Counted from the first letter of the stretch, positions 1-12,762 are shown. The stretch is DNA of 64,000 nucleotides from Nothopassalora personata (GCA_033816765.1 CM066292.1:3534001-3598000), one strand, 5' to 3'. Translations and numbers: made by a program. Notes: generated by a model from the sequence alone, not told the origin.

Positions 1-343
1 CGTCGATCGATCCCTCGTGAGCCCCGCCTCGATGCTGGCAAGGTCATCGTCCACCCACTCAACACGGAGAGCGCGATGAAGAAGATTGAGGAGAACAACA
101 CCCTTGTCTTCATCGTCAACGTCAAGGCCAACAAGAGGCAAATCAAGGAGGCTCTTAAGACTCTCTACGATGTTGACACAGTCAAGATCAACACCTTGAT
201 CCGGTATGTCGAAGCGTGAGGAGGAATATGCGCCAGTGGACTAACAGCGTTGCAGTCCAGACGGGACCAAGAAGGCCTTCGCTCGCCTGACTCCCGATGT
301 CGATGCTCTCGACATTGCCGCCACCAAGCTTGCCATCGTCTAA
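1..343 (+). CDS. RPL25: 60S ribosomal protein L25 (uL23), 3' part
   Basis: This is the C-terminal part of ribosomal protein uL23 (yeast L25, animal L23a), which sits at the exit of the ribosomal tunnel on 26S/28S rRNA. The 5' end lies outside the window. The visible product has the conserved stretches [20 protein letters not shown] and [14 protein letters not shown], typical of the uL23 core. An intron at 204-255 (GTATGT donor, CTAAC branch site, GCAG acceptor) splits an arginine codon; without it the frame is lost, and with it the protein ends in the family's usual way, [10 protein letters not shown]. The stop is TAA at 341-343. Identity is secure; only the missing start limits the entry. 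Confidence 0.95.
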
Positions 344-1125
344 GCTGGATGAATCATAAGTGTGACTTTGCATTGGCACTGGCGTTGGGGCACGTTGGAC
401 CGCGCGGAAAAGTGGAGTTCAGTACTGCCGCAGCTGCACGCAGGCTACGATTAGTCGCCCAAATCGGGCTGGCCCTAGTATGCAGAGCGTATCCAAATGC
501 CATACCCGCAAGTCTACATGATTCATGATGCCTCGTTCCAACATCCCACTCTTCAGCTGTTTGTGGTGCAAGGCTATCCGCAGTGCGGCAGTCTCCCGTT
601 AGGCTGCGATGTCGCTGAGCAGTCAAAGAAGCTTCATGGATGGATCAGATCTTAGGCAAGTCGCTAGCCAAGATCTGTGTTTGGAGATTGACCAAAGGTT
701 CGTGTTTGCAAATTTGCCAAACAGTGGAGCCGTTGACGCGATCTGCAGAAGAAATGTGCAACCTTCGAGCAAGCATTTTCCATCTGTGCTGCCAGTCTTC
801 ACAACAATTTCTGGGCGAATCATGTGTATATCGGCTGCTTTGACCTTGCGACGAAGCTCATCTGGCTCTTCGTGCGTTCCCTCAATACATGCGAGAGTAC
901 TGTACATCTATCCTTTACAAGCGGAGAGTCCTTCGCTCCATGCTGATGCATCAAATACCCACACAGCTTATGCCCGTTCATTGCTGCTCCAATCCGCACT
1001 TATGAACCTTCTCGGATGCCTTCTCCCGCATTGTTCGTCCCTCCTGTTGTACATCCCCAATGCCGTTCCATGCGCTAGAAATGTCCAATGATCCCCGCCC
1101 TATCAACCCTGTCCCTCCGATAGTG
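344..1125. other. Intergenic, RPL25/TIM8 convergent 3' ends
   Basis: This ~780-bp stretch lies between the RPL25 stop and the TIM8 stop, so it holds two 3' ends. Open frames of up to 160 codons occur on the plus strand, but their composition looks random and I see no domain in them. I find no convincing gene here. Confidence 0.6.
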
Positions 1126-1476
1126 CTACAACGCCCTCATTTGCCCCAAATGCCTGATGACTGTCATATTCGCATCCATGAAACGATCCACGCAGTTGCG
1201 GATGCAGGGCTCTTCGCTACGGTCGAGGCTGCCGGCGGAGATTTTCGAGGTGATGCATTTGCGGAAGCACACGTCTGTTAGGCTGTGGATTGCTGAGGAG
1301 TGTCAGTACAGCTTTCCTGATAACATGGATCGATAAGGTGGGGAGTAATGCATACTCTGCTGGATTTGAGCTTTCTGCGACTCATTGACGACGAACTGGT
1401 TTAGTTGTTGTTTGTCTTGTGCGGTGAGGTTTTGGAGGCCTTGAGCTGTTTCGGGGGAGACGTTGAGTTGATCCAT
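1126..1476 (-). CDS. TIM8: Mitochondrial intermembrane-space chaperone Tim8
   Basis: Small Tim chaperone; in the family Tim8 works with Tim13 in the mitochondrial intermembrane space, escorting hydrophobic precursors to the TIM22 and SAM complexes. Exons are 1356-1476 and 1126-1292; the 63-nt intron has a GTATGC donor and a CTCAG acceptor. The spliced product is 95 aa, the usual size. It starts MDQLNVSPETAQGL and carries the twin CX3C signature: C49-FRK-C53 and C70-IRN-C74, 16 residues apart, which form two disulfides through the Mia40 route. An upstream in-frame extension of the first exon exists but lacks an ATG and resembles leader sequence, so 1476 is taken as the start. It is transcribed divergently from NAP1. 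Confidence 0.93.
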
Positions 1477-1994
1477 TGCGATGTTGAAGTTGTGGCTTGG
1501 TTGTTGGTATGCAGGATGCAGTATGCAGTGCAGCTGAGATGGGGCGATGCAAGACGTTGATGCTTGACGTGCCTGCCAAACGTCTGTCAAAGGCAGGTGT
1601 GACTGTGATTGGCGGAGCCAGGATCATCTAGCGCGGACAGGGTCCTCTCTTCTCGCCCGTGGGCATTTTCTCTGCCCATCACAGACAGCTCTCGCTCAAC
1701 ATACTCTGAGTCGCAGCCTACACCGCCAGCACCCACTGTGACCACGTCCCAACAGCCAGACACACCAGACCCCGTCGATCGCTACTTCACACCAACCACG
1801 GGACACCGCCATGTCCCAGAACATCCCTCAAAAGGCCAATGCGCCCGCACCGTCAGTCTATCCCACCGCGCTTGACAAACACCTCACCCATCTGCACCCT
1901 GCCTCTTGCTGTCCTTGCTCTCCTCCCCCTCCTCCTCCTCCACCCCTACCACCACCATTTGCTTGGCATACCACAAGCACCATACACTGACACC
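1477..1994. promoter_or_regulatory. Shared divergent promoter region TIM8/NAP1
   Basis: The 518 bp between the TIM8 and NAP1 start codons must hold both promoters and both 5' leaders. The part next to NAP1 is pyrimidine-rich (CTCCTCCTCC runs near 1920-1940), common in fungal core promoters. An upstream ATG at 1811 opens a frame that stops before the NAP1 start, so it could act as an upstream ORF. No specific operator was recognised. Confidence 0.5.
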
Positions 1995-3362
1995 ATGGAC
2001 TCCAGAACCCCACAGAACACACCGGCCAACAATGCCCCCATCTCATCGCATGCCCAGGCGCCGGATATCAGCAGCATCAAGGAGGGTAGGTGGCAAGCAG
2101 ACTCTTCTCGAGGTGACACCTGCTAATGGCCATGTGACGTCAGAGGACCTAGATCGCGCTGCAGCAGCTAGCATCTTCGCGCAAAATCCCCGCCTCGTCT
2201 CCATGATGCAGAACAAGCTGTCGAGTCTGGTCGGCAAGTCGTCGGGATACGTTGAGTCCCTGCCGGCCCCGGTACGGAAGCGAGTCGCCGGCCTGAAGGG
2301 TGTGCAGAAGGAGCACTCCAAGCTCGAGGCCGAGTTCCAGGAGGCAGTCCTCGAGCTCGAGAAGAAGTTCTTTGCCAAGTTCACCCCATTGTACGAGAAG
2401 CGCGCTAAGATCGTCAATGGCGAGGCCGAGCCTACCGAGGAGGAGATTCAGGCTGGTGAGGAAGACGAGGAAGACGACGAGGAGGCAGAGGCTGAGAAAG
2501 CCGAGGCGGACAAGAACGCCGCAGGGCAAGAGACGAAGGGTATCCCAGAGTTCTGGCTCAGCGCCATGAAGAACTCCTCGCTGGCCGAGACCATTACCGA
2601 CCGTGACGAGGAGGCCCTCAAGTTCCTGACAGACATCCGCATGGAGTATCTCGACCGACCCGGCTTCCGCCTCATCTTCGAGTTCTCCGAGAACCCATTC
2701 TTCTCCAACAAGACCATCACCAAGACGTACTTCTACCAAGAAGAGAACGGCTACGGCGGCGACTTCATCTACGACCACGCAGAAGGCGACAAGATCGAGT
2801 GGAAGGCTGGTCAAGACTTGACCGTCAAGGTTGAGAGCAAGAAGCAGAGGAACAAGAGTATGTTGAGCGCACAAGCATTGCACGATGCAATGCGTTGAGT
2901 TTCGGTTGAGGCAAGTTGAGCTGACAGGTTACACAGACACCAAGCAGACCCGCATCGTCAAGAAGACTATCCCAACGCCATCATTCTTCGACTTCTTCAA
3001 CCCAGCTACACCGCCGGAGGATGACGATGACGAGATCGACGAGGACATCGAGGCCAAGCTCGAGCTCGACTATCAATTGGGCGAGGACATCAAGGAGAAG
3101 CTGATCCCACGTGCCATCGATTGGTTCACTGGTGAGGCTCTTCAATTTGAGCAGGGTATGGATGACTTCGATGAAGACGACTTCGAAGACGAGGACGATG
3201 AGGATGAGGATGATGACGACCGAGATGATGGCGAAGAGGAGGAGGATGACGATGAAGTGAGCATGAAGCACCTACCTTACGAGACCGAGCCAAGCTAACG
3301 TCAAGCAGGAGGACGGCAACCCAAAGACGAAACAGGAGGCCGCTGAGTGCAAGCAGAGCTAA
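1995..3362 (+). CDS. NAP1: Nucleosome assembly protein 1
   Basis: Histone chaperone for H2A-H2B that shuttles between cytoplasm and nucleus. Four exons: 1995-2085, 2144-2857, 2937-3256 and 3309-3362, giving about 392 aa. All introns have good donors (GTAGGT, GTATGT, GTGAGC) and restore the family frame. Landmarks in order are the N-terminal [18 protein letters not shown] segment, [17 protein letters not shown], the long dimerisation helix ([30 protein letters not shown]), the beta domain ([28 protein letters not shown]), [10 protein letters not shown], and a very acidic tail. The last exon adds the extreme C terminus ending in CKQS, which looks like a CaaX prenylation box as in animal NAP1L proteins. 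Start choice: the 1995 ATG matches homologs; a longer upstream reading is poorly supported. Confidence 0.94.
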
Positions 3363-4660
3363 ACGCCATCTGTCGCGTTCACAAGTGCTGAAATCAACAC
3401 CACAACATCCCAACCAACACGCACCGCAACTGGATTGAGCTGCTCCTCTCGGCCTCAGAAGTCACTGAGAGAAAGCAAGAAAGCGAGATAGACCCTAGCA
3501 TTGCTTGAGGAGAGACGAGAGGCGGCTTGTACATTGCACTTTCCACCAAGCATTACCGCAGCGCCTCTGATGATGAACACTTCACGCTCCTTACGACATC
3601 ACACCCCTGCATGAAACGGCGATTTGTTTGCTTTTGTTACATAATTATGCGAGCCGGCAGTGGCCTGACCAGTATGAGGAAGGATGGTGCACTGCACGAC
3701 TAGGCGGACATTTGCAGCGATGAATTGGGAGGCTATATGATCATGTTCTCCCGCAACGCAACGCAACGCAATGGAGTGAGGTGAGAGGTGTGGTAGATAG
3801 GCTTAGGCTATGGAAAATGACTTTTTTTCTGTGGACTAGGCTCTCATCTTTGTTGCTTGCCTGGGTGAACTCTCACTTTCCGCAATTCTTATGATAGTGA
3901 GGGGGGCGATGTCTTTGTACCGGACTTTGCCACGTTGTCTCGACCTTGCTGTCGCTGTTGTTGAAAAGTGGTGGGTGGGGCACCAGCAGGACTGATGTTC
4001 GACCGTCACATCCTATCAACATTGCACTTCAGGTATATCACGACAGCAAGCAAGACAGCCTTGCCTACTTCTGAGTAACATCAAGAACCAGACTTCTCCC
4101 TTGTCATCGTCCCGCATAATCGTCGCGTCGCCACCCCCCAAAGCCGCAAACTTGGCAGATCCCACACCACCACAAAAGTTCGACTTCCTGGCTTCGTACC
4201 ACAACTTCCAACAGCACGACGACAGCACAACAACAGCAAAAAGGAATGTCGCTTCTGTGGATCGAACACAGTACCTCCAGATACCGCACAGCGGGCAACG
4301 ACTTGAAGTGGACTTCAGTCTGGCCTGATGATGTTGTTAGGATGATTTACGAAGTCGATGCATGGACGGATCGGATGATGGTGGAACATACGCTCTCCCA
4401 AGTGAGCTGGCAGGATGTCAGTAATGATCAGAGAGGAAGGTGGAAACGTTTTTGTGGTGCTCACCTAAAGCGACGCTTTGGATGGTCATGTGACATGGAA
4501 CGGGCGAAATGTTGTTCGTTTATGTTGCTTTCATCATGGTTCAGCCGGATGTGCCGGTGAGTGGATCCACTTAGCCCTGGGCGGGCTCAAGAGCATTTGT
4601 TGCAGTCGGATGTCCGGAAAGCCGTATGGAATTAGTAGTAGTAAAGGGTGTTCCTGGCGT
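3363..4660. other. Intergenic between NAP1 and BMT2 3' ends
   Basis: About 1.3 kb between two convergent genes. It contains a short CGCAA pentamer repeat near 3755-3772 and purine/pyrimidine runs. Open frames of about 60-150 codons occur on both strands, but none shows a recognisable domain and several lack an ATG. I see no supported gene; part is probably 3' untranslated sequence. Confidence 0.5.
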
Positions 4661-5542
4661 TCAAGAGTTCAGACTGTGCAGTACTACGTGAAAGTTGTTC
4701 ATAGTCGGTCCATCTCGAATCTTGGTCTTGGCGAAGTTCTGCTTCGCGGAGACGGGCCTCTTCGCCAGATGCCAGAGATAGTAGACGAGTTTTGCTGTCT
4801 CCTTGCGGTGTACGAGACTGTATCCGAGACTCTCCATGATATTTCCGAGTTGATGATCGTCAAAGTAGCGCGAGTTGGAGACACAAGGAGCCGGCAGAAC
4901 CAAGAACAGCGACGGTATGGCCTTCGAAACCTCGGCTGAGGAGGAGATGCGGTTCTGCAGAAAAGATGTAGTCCGCCTGAGCATTTCGCCTCTCCCTTTT
5001 GCATCCGGCACGAAGTTTAAGACCAGCGATAGAGAGATGATGTCGAATTTCTCGTCGGCAGTCACGGGGAGGGGGCGCGCCATGAAGTCTTGCTGCAGGA
5101 TGCCGCGAGCTTGAGAGTGGAGGTCGATATGCGTGATGTCGAAAAGACCAGACTTGGAGCAAGCGTTCCTTGTGCTCAGCGCGCCGATCTCAAGCATCCT
5201 CAGCTTGGGTGACTCCTTGGCTAGCGTGTCGCGCAGAGGCTCGAGCCATTTGAGCAGGATTGTCGAAGAGTCGCCACCGCGGTCAACGGCTTGTCCTTGA
5301 ATGCTGGCTCGTTGGTACGCCTTGATTCCGCCGAGGGCGTTGAGTTCTTCCTGGAGTCGTTTGACGTGTGCCTCGTCTCCGCTGGACTTTGCTTTCTCCA
5401 GATCTCGGTTGAGCTGGTGGAAAGTCACGATGGTCTTTTGTGTAGCTTTGGACGAGATGCTACTAGCTTTAGCTTTTTGCGCATTGGGTGGTCGCCCCGA
5501 CTTCAGCGAAGGCTTCTTTGATGTACGGGAGCTGGATCCCAT
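4661..5542 (-). CDS. BMT2: 25S rRNA adenine-N1 methyltransferase (Bmt2 family)
   Basis: Member of the Bmt2 family; yeast Bmt2 makes N1-methyladenosine at one position of 25S rRNA in the nucleolus using S-adenosylmethionine. Single exon, 293 aa. A basic, serine-rich N terminus (about residues 1-30, KKPSLKSGRPPNAQKAK) suits nucleolar targeting. After a helical region (FHQLNRDLEKAKSSG) comes a Rossmann-like methyltransferase core: LRMLEIGALSTRNA (SAM-binding loop), FDITHIDLHSQ (acidic end of strand 2), and FDIISLSLVLNFVPDAKGRG, the family's catalytic-loop region, then LFLVLPAPCVSNSRYFD near the C terminus. The ATG at 5540-5542 is the only sensible start. It is transcribed away from STE12's 3' end, about 660 bp upstream. 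Confidence 0.9.
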   Translation of the reverse strand: MGSSSRTSKKPSLKSGRPPNAQKAKASSISSKATQKTIVTFHQLNRDLEKAKSSGDEAHVKRLQEELNALGGIKAYQRASIQGQAVDRGGDSSTILLKWLEPLRDTLAKESPKLRMLEIGALSTRNACSKSGLFDITHIDLHSQARGILQQDFMARPLPVTADEKFDIISLSLVLNFVPDAKGRGEMLRRTTSFLQNRISSSAEVSKAIPSLFLVLPAPCVSNSRYFDDHQLGNIMESLGYSLVHRKETAKLVYYLWHLAKRPVSAKQNFAKTKIRDGPTMNNFHVVLHSLNS

Positions 5543-6204
5543 TTTGGAGGATTTTGCATCAACAGAATTCGCGACACTCTTCAGGCATTCTTCTCTGTGG
5601 CGTCCGCCATGACGTTCATCGAGGATAGTTTCTCTTGCATGTTGTCATGCATTTCAGACCATGTCTCCGCTTGATGTAAAGCGAAGAGAAGCTGAGACGA
5701 ATAAATCGCAGAGGCAGGGGTTGTCATTGGTTCAGAAGCAAAGGCGCTAGCGGCTGGCCTCCGCGCTACGAGTGTCACAAACGTTGGCTGGTATAAGTAT
5801 ACAGTAGCATTCTCTACCTTCAGCACAGCAAGAGCAAAAACATGGAGCGCCGTCAACAGCGCTCCTGCCAAAGACTCGCAAGTACCTCACAGACTGCCAA
5901 GAAACGACTTCGTTCACGACAAACGAAACTCCTAATGTTCGCCTCGCTATGATACAATGCCTTGCCTGCCTAGCCAGCCGTGAACAAGCGACGCCTAGTC
6001 AACCTCATCCTTTGGGGACCGCCTGCAAGTGAACCGGGACTGCTTCCTTTTCATCGTACAAGTCGTAATGTGGCGCTCTACTGCTGCACAGTGCTTGTGC
6101 AGCCTCGCCGCCTGTCGAATGGAACTGGTACTAAAAACTGTGCAATGCAAATGTCTAACTCTGTTGGTCGAATCGAAGCCGGGCAACTGCTTTCATGTCA
6201 TCGT
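5543..6204. other. Intergenic: BMT2 promoter and STE12 3' region
   Basis: About 660 bp containing the 5' flank of BMT2 and the 3' flank of STE12. A 96-codon minus-strand frame (5581-5871) opens with TTG rather than ATG and has no recognisable domain. Nothing else is supported. Confidence 0.5.
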
Positions 6205-8531
6205 TCAGTTATAATCGCCAGCGGTGACCATCTGGTGTGGGGGGCCCATCTCTGCTTGATTGAGGCTGTGGAGGTTGACATGAGTGGGCATGCCAGGAAG
6301 TTCGGTGCCGGTGGTCGCTGCGATAGCAGCTTGGTAAGTTGCATCGTCGAGCTCCGGACCTTCCTCTGCCTCAGCCATAGCATCGCGTTCCTCCTCCATC
6401 TCCTCTTCGGAGGGAGCAGAACCGTCTGCACTGGTCTCGTGGGTACGACGATGCTGGGCAAGGTTGTCGGACCTTGAGAAAGCCTTGTTGCAGAGAGTGC
6501 AGAGGTAAGGGCGCTCCTGGGTGTGGGTCCGCACATGACGCTTGAGGTGCTCTAAGCGCTTGAACAGTCGGCCGCACATCGGGATGGGGCAAGAGTGGCT
6601 TTTGTGCGGATAAGGGCTCATCTCACTCACTGTGGCGCTACGAGCTCGTCGGAACGCCCCGATTGCTGTACGTTGAACGGCCTGATGCTGGAGCGATGGA
6701 TGGCGGTAGTCCTGACTGGGGCTGGAGTTGTAACGCGAAAAGTCCTCTGAGTCCCCTTGTCCCATGTGCATGTGCTGCGCATGCGCGTGCTGCTGTCCGT
6801 CGTTGTACGCACCTTCCACAGCATGAGAAGGTGTGCTGTGGCGCGAGAGATTCATGAGCTCTCGGTGGTCACCCATCATTGGTCCAGATGGGTGAGTGAC
6901 GTGCATGCTCGCTGGGGATCCGTTGTAGGAGACCTCTTGTCCTTCAGGAATAGCTGGTGGTGCCACAGAGGTTGACATTGAGCGTCGCAGATCGCTAGGC
7001 CTGTGCACAGCATGCGCGTGCGTGTGAGGATGGGCATGAGCATGGGTGACTGGAACACCAGCTGTGGTGACAGCAGTGCCGATAGGCCCGTTGGACAGCG
7101 ACGAGCGTCGTCTACGCTGCTTGTACGTTGGCGATCCTTCCAGAACCGAGTAGACTTGCTGCGGCTGGTAGTTGCGTTGCATTGTTGATGGATAATGGGC
7201 TCCAGAAATGTTTGGTGGCACAGATATGAGCGGGTTGAAAGGCTGTTGGAGGTGTACATCGGGCATCGCGGCGTAGAGGCCAGTCTCTTCATTGGCGATG
7301 TAGGTTGGCTCTGAGGGCACCCCGACGGAATGCTGAGGTGGAGTCAATGGCTCGAAGGAGATGCCGCGCTGACTGTAATCTTCGCCAAGGTGGGATGAAA
7401 CAAAAGACGGCGCAGGGGAGTACTCCATGTATGCTGGCATTGAGCTGTGTCTGTTGGCAACCTGCGAGATCGGGACGCCATTGCGGTCAAAAACTGGACC
7501 TATCGACTGTTCCCGCGTTTTCTGTATTTGAGAAGGCATTGGCGGCATAGCCATCTGGGAGTAGGTTGGTACGTGCGACATCTGTTCGACGTGCACGTCT
7601 GAAGGCATACAGTGTTGTTGCATCTGTTGTGGCATCGGGGTTGGTGGTATCTGCTGGTGCGGGATCATCGACGGTGGTGGCATAGAATCTGTAGCGCGCA
7701 GGACTGGTGACGTTGAATGCGAAGGTGGCATCGAGGCTGACTGAGCGTTGAAGGTGGACTGATTGTTCTGTTGCGCCTTGGTGAGCTGCTCGAAGAGCGA
7801 CTGCGAGGAGTCGAATTCGAACGATAGAGCTGGCTCGCTCACAGCCACGGTCGTCGCTTCTTGATCCATCTTTTCGCGCTTGAGATCGCGCTCCAAGGCG
7901 TCCAAGAAGAGGCGGTCATGTGGTACGCTATACCAGTAGAATACTTTTTGCTTCTTCTGCGTTCGGATGCAGTTGTTCTTGTAGAGAAAATCAAGGAACG
8001 GGCTCTTGGGCTCTTCGAGCGACGCATCTGTGCCAGACTTTAGGTTGCGAAGGTCGGAGAAAATGCCCTCTTCGAACTTCTTCGTGTTCTTCACGGGCCT
8101 GCCGAAGGCCTGAAAGCGGAAGGATAGACATCGCACGATATCAGTACCGGAAATGTGGAAGAGATTGTTCCTGTATACGTGTCAGCGCAGGGAGTCGCCG
8201 CTCACTGCATGCGGCACCCTCACCATAGCACGCAAGACACATATTCGCCAGTTGGCAGGAGAAATCGTCGGATATACTGGTCTTGACTCCAGTCCACGGG
8301 CGCTGATATGAGAAAGTATTTCACTGGTGATATGATCAGTCAATGGCTGCGCGTTGGGTAGCTTCGCGGGCAGCCGCTGGGAAACATACGGTTATCTACT
8401 TGCTGCAGGGCGACGACCGAGTCCTGAGGCAAGCTCTGTTGGGCGTCTTGGTCGAGGAGGAACGTTTCCGGTGCCACGGAGCGTTGCTGCGGGGGTGGTG
8501 GCATAGAGGGATGCTGGTGAGCCGCATACAT
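6205..8531 (-). CDS. STE12: Transcription factor Ste12 (SteA type, zinc-finger form)
   Basis: Ste12 is the transcription factor downstream of the pheromone/filamentation MAP kinase, controlling mating, and in many fungi invasive growth. Exons: 8390-8531, 8224-8323 and 6205-8170; introns of 66 and 53 nt. Product about 735 aa. The N terminus ([20 protein letters not shown], then [11 protein letters not shown]) leads into the STE homeodomain-like DNA-binding domain (about residues 45-165; [40 protein letters not shown]). The middle is Pro/Ser/Gln/His-rich with a His-Ala run. Two adjacent C2H2 fingers ([19 protein letters not shown] and [19 protein letters not shown], about residues 608-660) are present; filamentous fungi have them and baker's yeast Ste12 does not. 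It ends GDYN. An in-frame ATG at 8576 is an alternative start, but 8531 matches the conserved MYxxHQHPS beginning. Confidence 0.95.
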
Positions 8532-9283
<752 letters not shown>

Positions 9284-11093
9284 CGCTGGCGCTCGACTTC
9301 ACAGCCTGCTGCAGCACTCCTTCCCCGGCAGCACGAGACATTCGTGCCTGCCGTGCTGTATCCGATTCCACCGGCAAGAGTCAGGCCAGCGACGCGCCGA
9401 GAAGCCGATGCGCGGAGTCGGAAAGGTCTGTGCTCGGCGAGTGCACAGGGATCCGCCTGCCATCGCGTCCAACATCGTCCGGTCCCAGAGGTCGAGACCC
9501 CCGAAGAGATCCTGTTCTCTGTGCACGCGAGTCACTAACATCCTGCCGCCATCTCACACATCGCACGGCGCCTTGTCAGCTAGCCCTCTGTGCTACTGCG
9601 CCTGCTGCCTGTAAGATTGCGCGTCCATACGCCTGCCCATACAGGACGCCTGCACCCAGCATGCTGGAGCGAGGCTGCTCGTGGGCGTGGGTGTGCTTAT
9701 TTAGTGTTGCAGACCATCTAACACGGCGCATCTGCAGGCACAAAGCGACTCCATGGAACCGTCGTTTCAAGATGGACTTCGAGAAGAACACTGCCCGCAA
9801 GCGATGCTCTTTCCCCGGGCATCAATGCAGGCCGCTTTCCCGCTCGCTCCCTCCCAAAGACTGGCACATCTCGCTGATCTCTCACACCGAAGCACTGTTT
9901 GGCGCGATCGGGTCTGACGGATGATCCCTTCACCTTTCACGTGCGGTGCCGGTCCTGCCGCACTGCCGTCCGTGGTGGCTTCCTGCCGGGTGACGTTTAT
10001 GAACGGTATCACAAGTCATGTACACCGATCGCCTTCACAAGCGCATACCACGGCTCGAATCGGTGCTATACGACACCCTCACCCGACGTCATGCCGCTCC
10101 GTGTAGAGCGCTCAACGTCTGCACTGAGGGCATGGTCATAGTGGTGTCGCTGTATAGAGCACGAGTCAGTCGAGACCGACCACCTTGTCTTGCATCGCCC
10201 AACGAACACACTTCTTGGCTGGCCATGTGACCATGTCGTCAATACCATCTCTTTACGAGAGCGCGAGAGCACTGCAGACCCGGTGTGGAATGATCTGATC
10301 ATCGAACTTCATCGAAGCACTCTTGTCGATCCACAGCGCACTGCAGCTTGTGTTGTTGTGCGATCGCCGCACGTCTGCCCAGACACTATAATAGCATTGC
10401 CGCCGGAAGGCTTGTGCAACCATGAAACGCACGTTGGATAATACCTGAAACCCAGCATCGCGGCAGTTGGACCTGGCCGTCCATCTTGCACCAGATCTAA
10501 ATCAAGACCAATGACCAACTCGACATTGTTCCTTCGCCCACATCAGTCAAGTGCTGCGCGGGAAGGCTTCTTCGTACGTCGCAGCCGACTCGTGATGTGG
10601 CACGCGGATCAACCGGAGCGAAGCACCTTTACATCGTCTCCTTCCTTGCAATCAATGCCAATGTGCTTCCTCGCGGTTGGCCATCACATGGGATCAAGAC
10701 GCAGGTTGCAGCTTCTAGCTCGAGCATTTCTGCCTCGGCGATTCCGATCCCCTGCACAGGCTCAAGGACAGCACCTCCCTAATAGGCACCGCGTTTCGAA
10801 TCAACGACAGTGTGCAAGGCTAGCTTGCTTGCAGCACACTGACTATGACACTGACCCAAACGCCATTTCGCCGGATTCCGCAATGCGATTCCACGAGGAC
10901 CTTGCTTACGCCGTATATCTTCCAGCGGCGGAATCATATGTGCCGCAATGCGCGCAGCCAGAATCCGAGTAGCAACCACTGCGCTTGCACTTGTGGATCA
11001 AGCGGATGTACAAGTGCAGGGCCATGAGTGACATGAAACACACTGTCCCCCTTTAGAAGACAGCTAAGGAACCCTCGACTGAGACAATTTGTC

Positions 11094-11160
11094 TCTTTCG
11101 GCGTCCTTCCGTTTGTATCTGTCGGCGTCCTTCCGTTTTTGTCTTTCGGCGTCCTTCCGG
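11094..11160. repeat. 24-bp direct repeat, nearly three copies
   Basis: The core CGGCGTCCTTCCG recurs at a strict 24-bp spacing (15-bp blocks beginning at about 11096, 11120 and 11144), with T-rich spacers. On the minus strand it reads as an EGRR-containing octapeptide repeat, but no gene is supported around it. Confidence 0.85.
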
Positions 11161-12259
11161 AAGCTGTACCTCGAGGCGGCACTCTACAAGAGTGAACAGG
11201 ACATTGAACTTCATGCGCTTCGGAAAGCCTCGGCCATGACACTGGTCGATTTTGTTGACCGCCTTCATCTAGCCATCAATGTACCTTCACACCCACGAGA
11301 ACAGCAGCAACATCACTTCACCAGTGAGCTGCCCAGCACGCCCTTCTTGACTCAAGGGCGAGCAAGTCGTGGTTGCGAGGCCAAGATTCACGCAAAGTCT
11401 GTATGCAAGAACACCGGGACTGACACGTTGAGTGGCTGATCTGCCCAGGATGATGCTGTAACAACGCGGCTGCTCGACGGTCTCTGCGAGGCAATTGGAT
11501 CCTGCCGCCTGCACAGACCGAGCTTCTCCCTAATGCAATGGTGGCAGTGCATAACTTCTAGTCTCCACTTTGTATGGGAGTTAGCCTCTGGTTAGCTGGA
11601 CCTGCTCAATACTGCCTTGAATGCTGTCAACGCATAAGCAGGAACAGCGTACGATCACGACCCTGGCCCACAAAAGACCAAGGCCCTCTCAAGGGGAATC
11701 AAGTCGATTACCGTTGGTCGGAAGCTGTTCAATGGCCAGCCTTCCGGAGCTTCAACGTACTCCGGAGTCTCGCATCGCGTACAGCACGTGAGCCACACAT
11801 CTCGCAGCTGCACAACTCGAACCTGGAAAAGCTGGTTGAATTTTCACAGTACCCACAGTTTTTCAACATATTGCTTGTTCTGCCTACCAAAGTCGCAATC
11901 TAGCCACGTCGAAGAGGTTGATGGGCAATGGCAAGCGTCAGTAATGACATTGATTGGGCCTCCAGCATGAAGCCTATGCTTCCACAAACCAGAGGATGAG
12001 TGACCTGGAGAGTCTGCACAGAATACGCCTTGGACCTGTCTATTGATACACCCCACGCGAATCTCACTTCCTGAACCCTTCCTAAGTCAACTCAAGAAGT
12101 ATTGCACCCAAGATAATGAGTACAGGGCTCTGCCGCCTGAATTGATTTCGAAAAGATCGCACATACCTCCATTCAACATCACAAGCCTATTGCCAAGCCA
12201 CAGCCACGGTACCTTGTCAAAGCCCAGCCCATTGGAAATAGGAACTGCCAGGCACCGCC

Positions 12260-12336
12260 AAGCGTTTCATGTCGCATAGCCCAATACCGCGGCATCCCGG
12301 CACCCGTCAGAGATTATCCGACGACATGAAACGCTT
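12260..12336. repeat. Perfect 15-bp inverted repeat (stem-loop)
   Basis: AAGCGTTTCATGTCG at 12260-12274 is matched exactly by its reverse complement at 12322-12336, with a 47-nt loop. It may be the ends of a tiny element or a chance hairpin; no gene lies immediately next to it. Confidence 0.8.
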
Positions 12337-12762
12337 CTCTGACAACTACCCCTGGACTGGGTGCTGACAAGCTCGTGAGTAATGTGCATTGGACAACAGT
12401 TCCAGAGAGATTATTGCCACAAGGCACCGTGAAAAGGCCTGTCGAGAATGCAGTTATGTCAATATGAGAAGTCGTGCGGCCGATAAAGGGAAAGTAGGGT
12501 GGTTTCGAGATGTCAGTGATCGGTCCTTCAACAAGGGAAGTCTAGATGAAGGTGAGAGTGCGAAAAAGACACCTGTGGAGGCAATCACCCATTAGGGAAT
12601 TGAGCAGAATTGCTTACGCCGTGGTGAGATACTTGGAGAACTCGAACAATGACAGCAGATACAGGTACAGGTAGACGTCGCCATAGGTACCCGACTCATC
12701 CTCGGTATCTTTCACGAAGATGCAACGGTTTTTCTTGAATTGGAGGTCTGTCTTATGACGAT

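Noticed and set aside
609..1091. 160-codon plus-strand ATG frame between RPL25 and TIM8
   Set aside because: Random-looking composition, no domain, and it lies in the 3' flanks of two convergent genes.
5581..5871. 96-codon minus-strand frame upstream of BMT2
   Set aside because: It opens with TTG, contains no domain and overlaps the BMT2 promoter.
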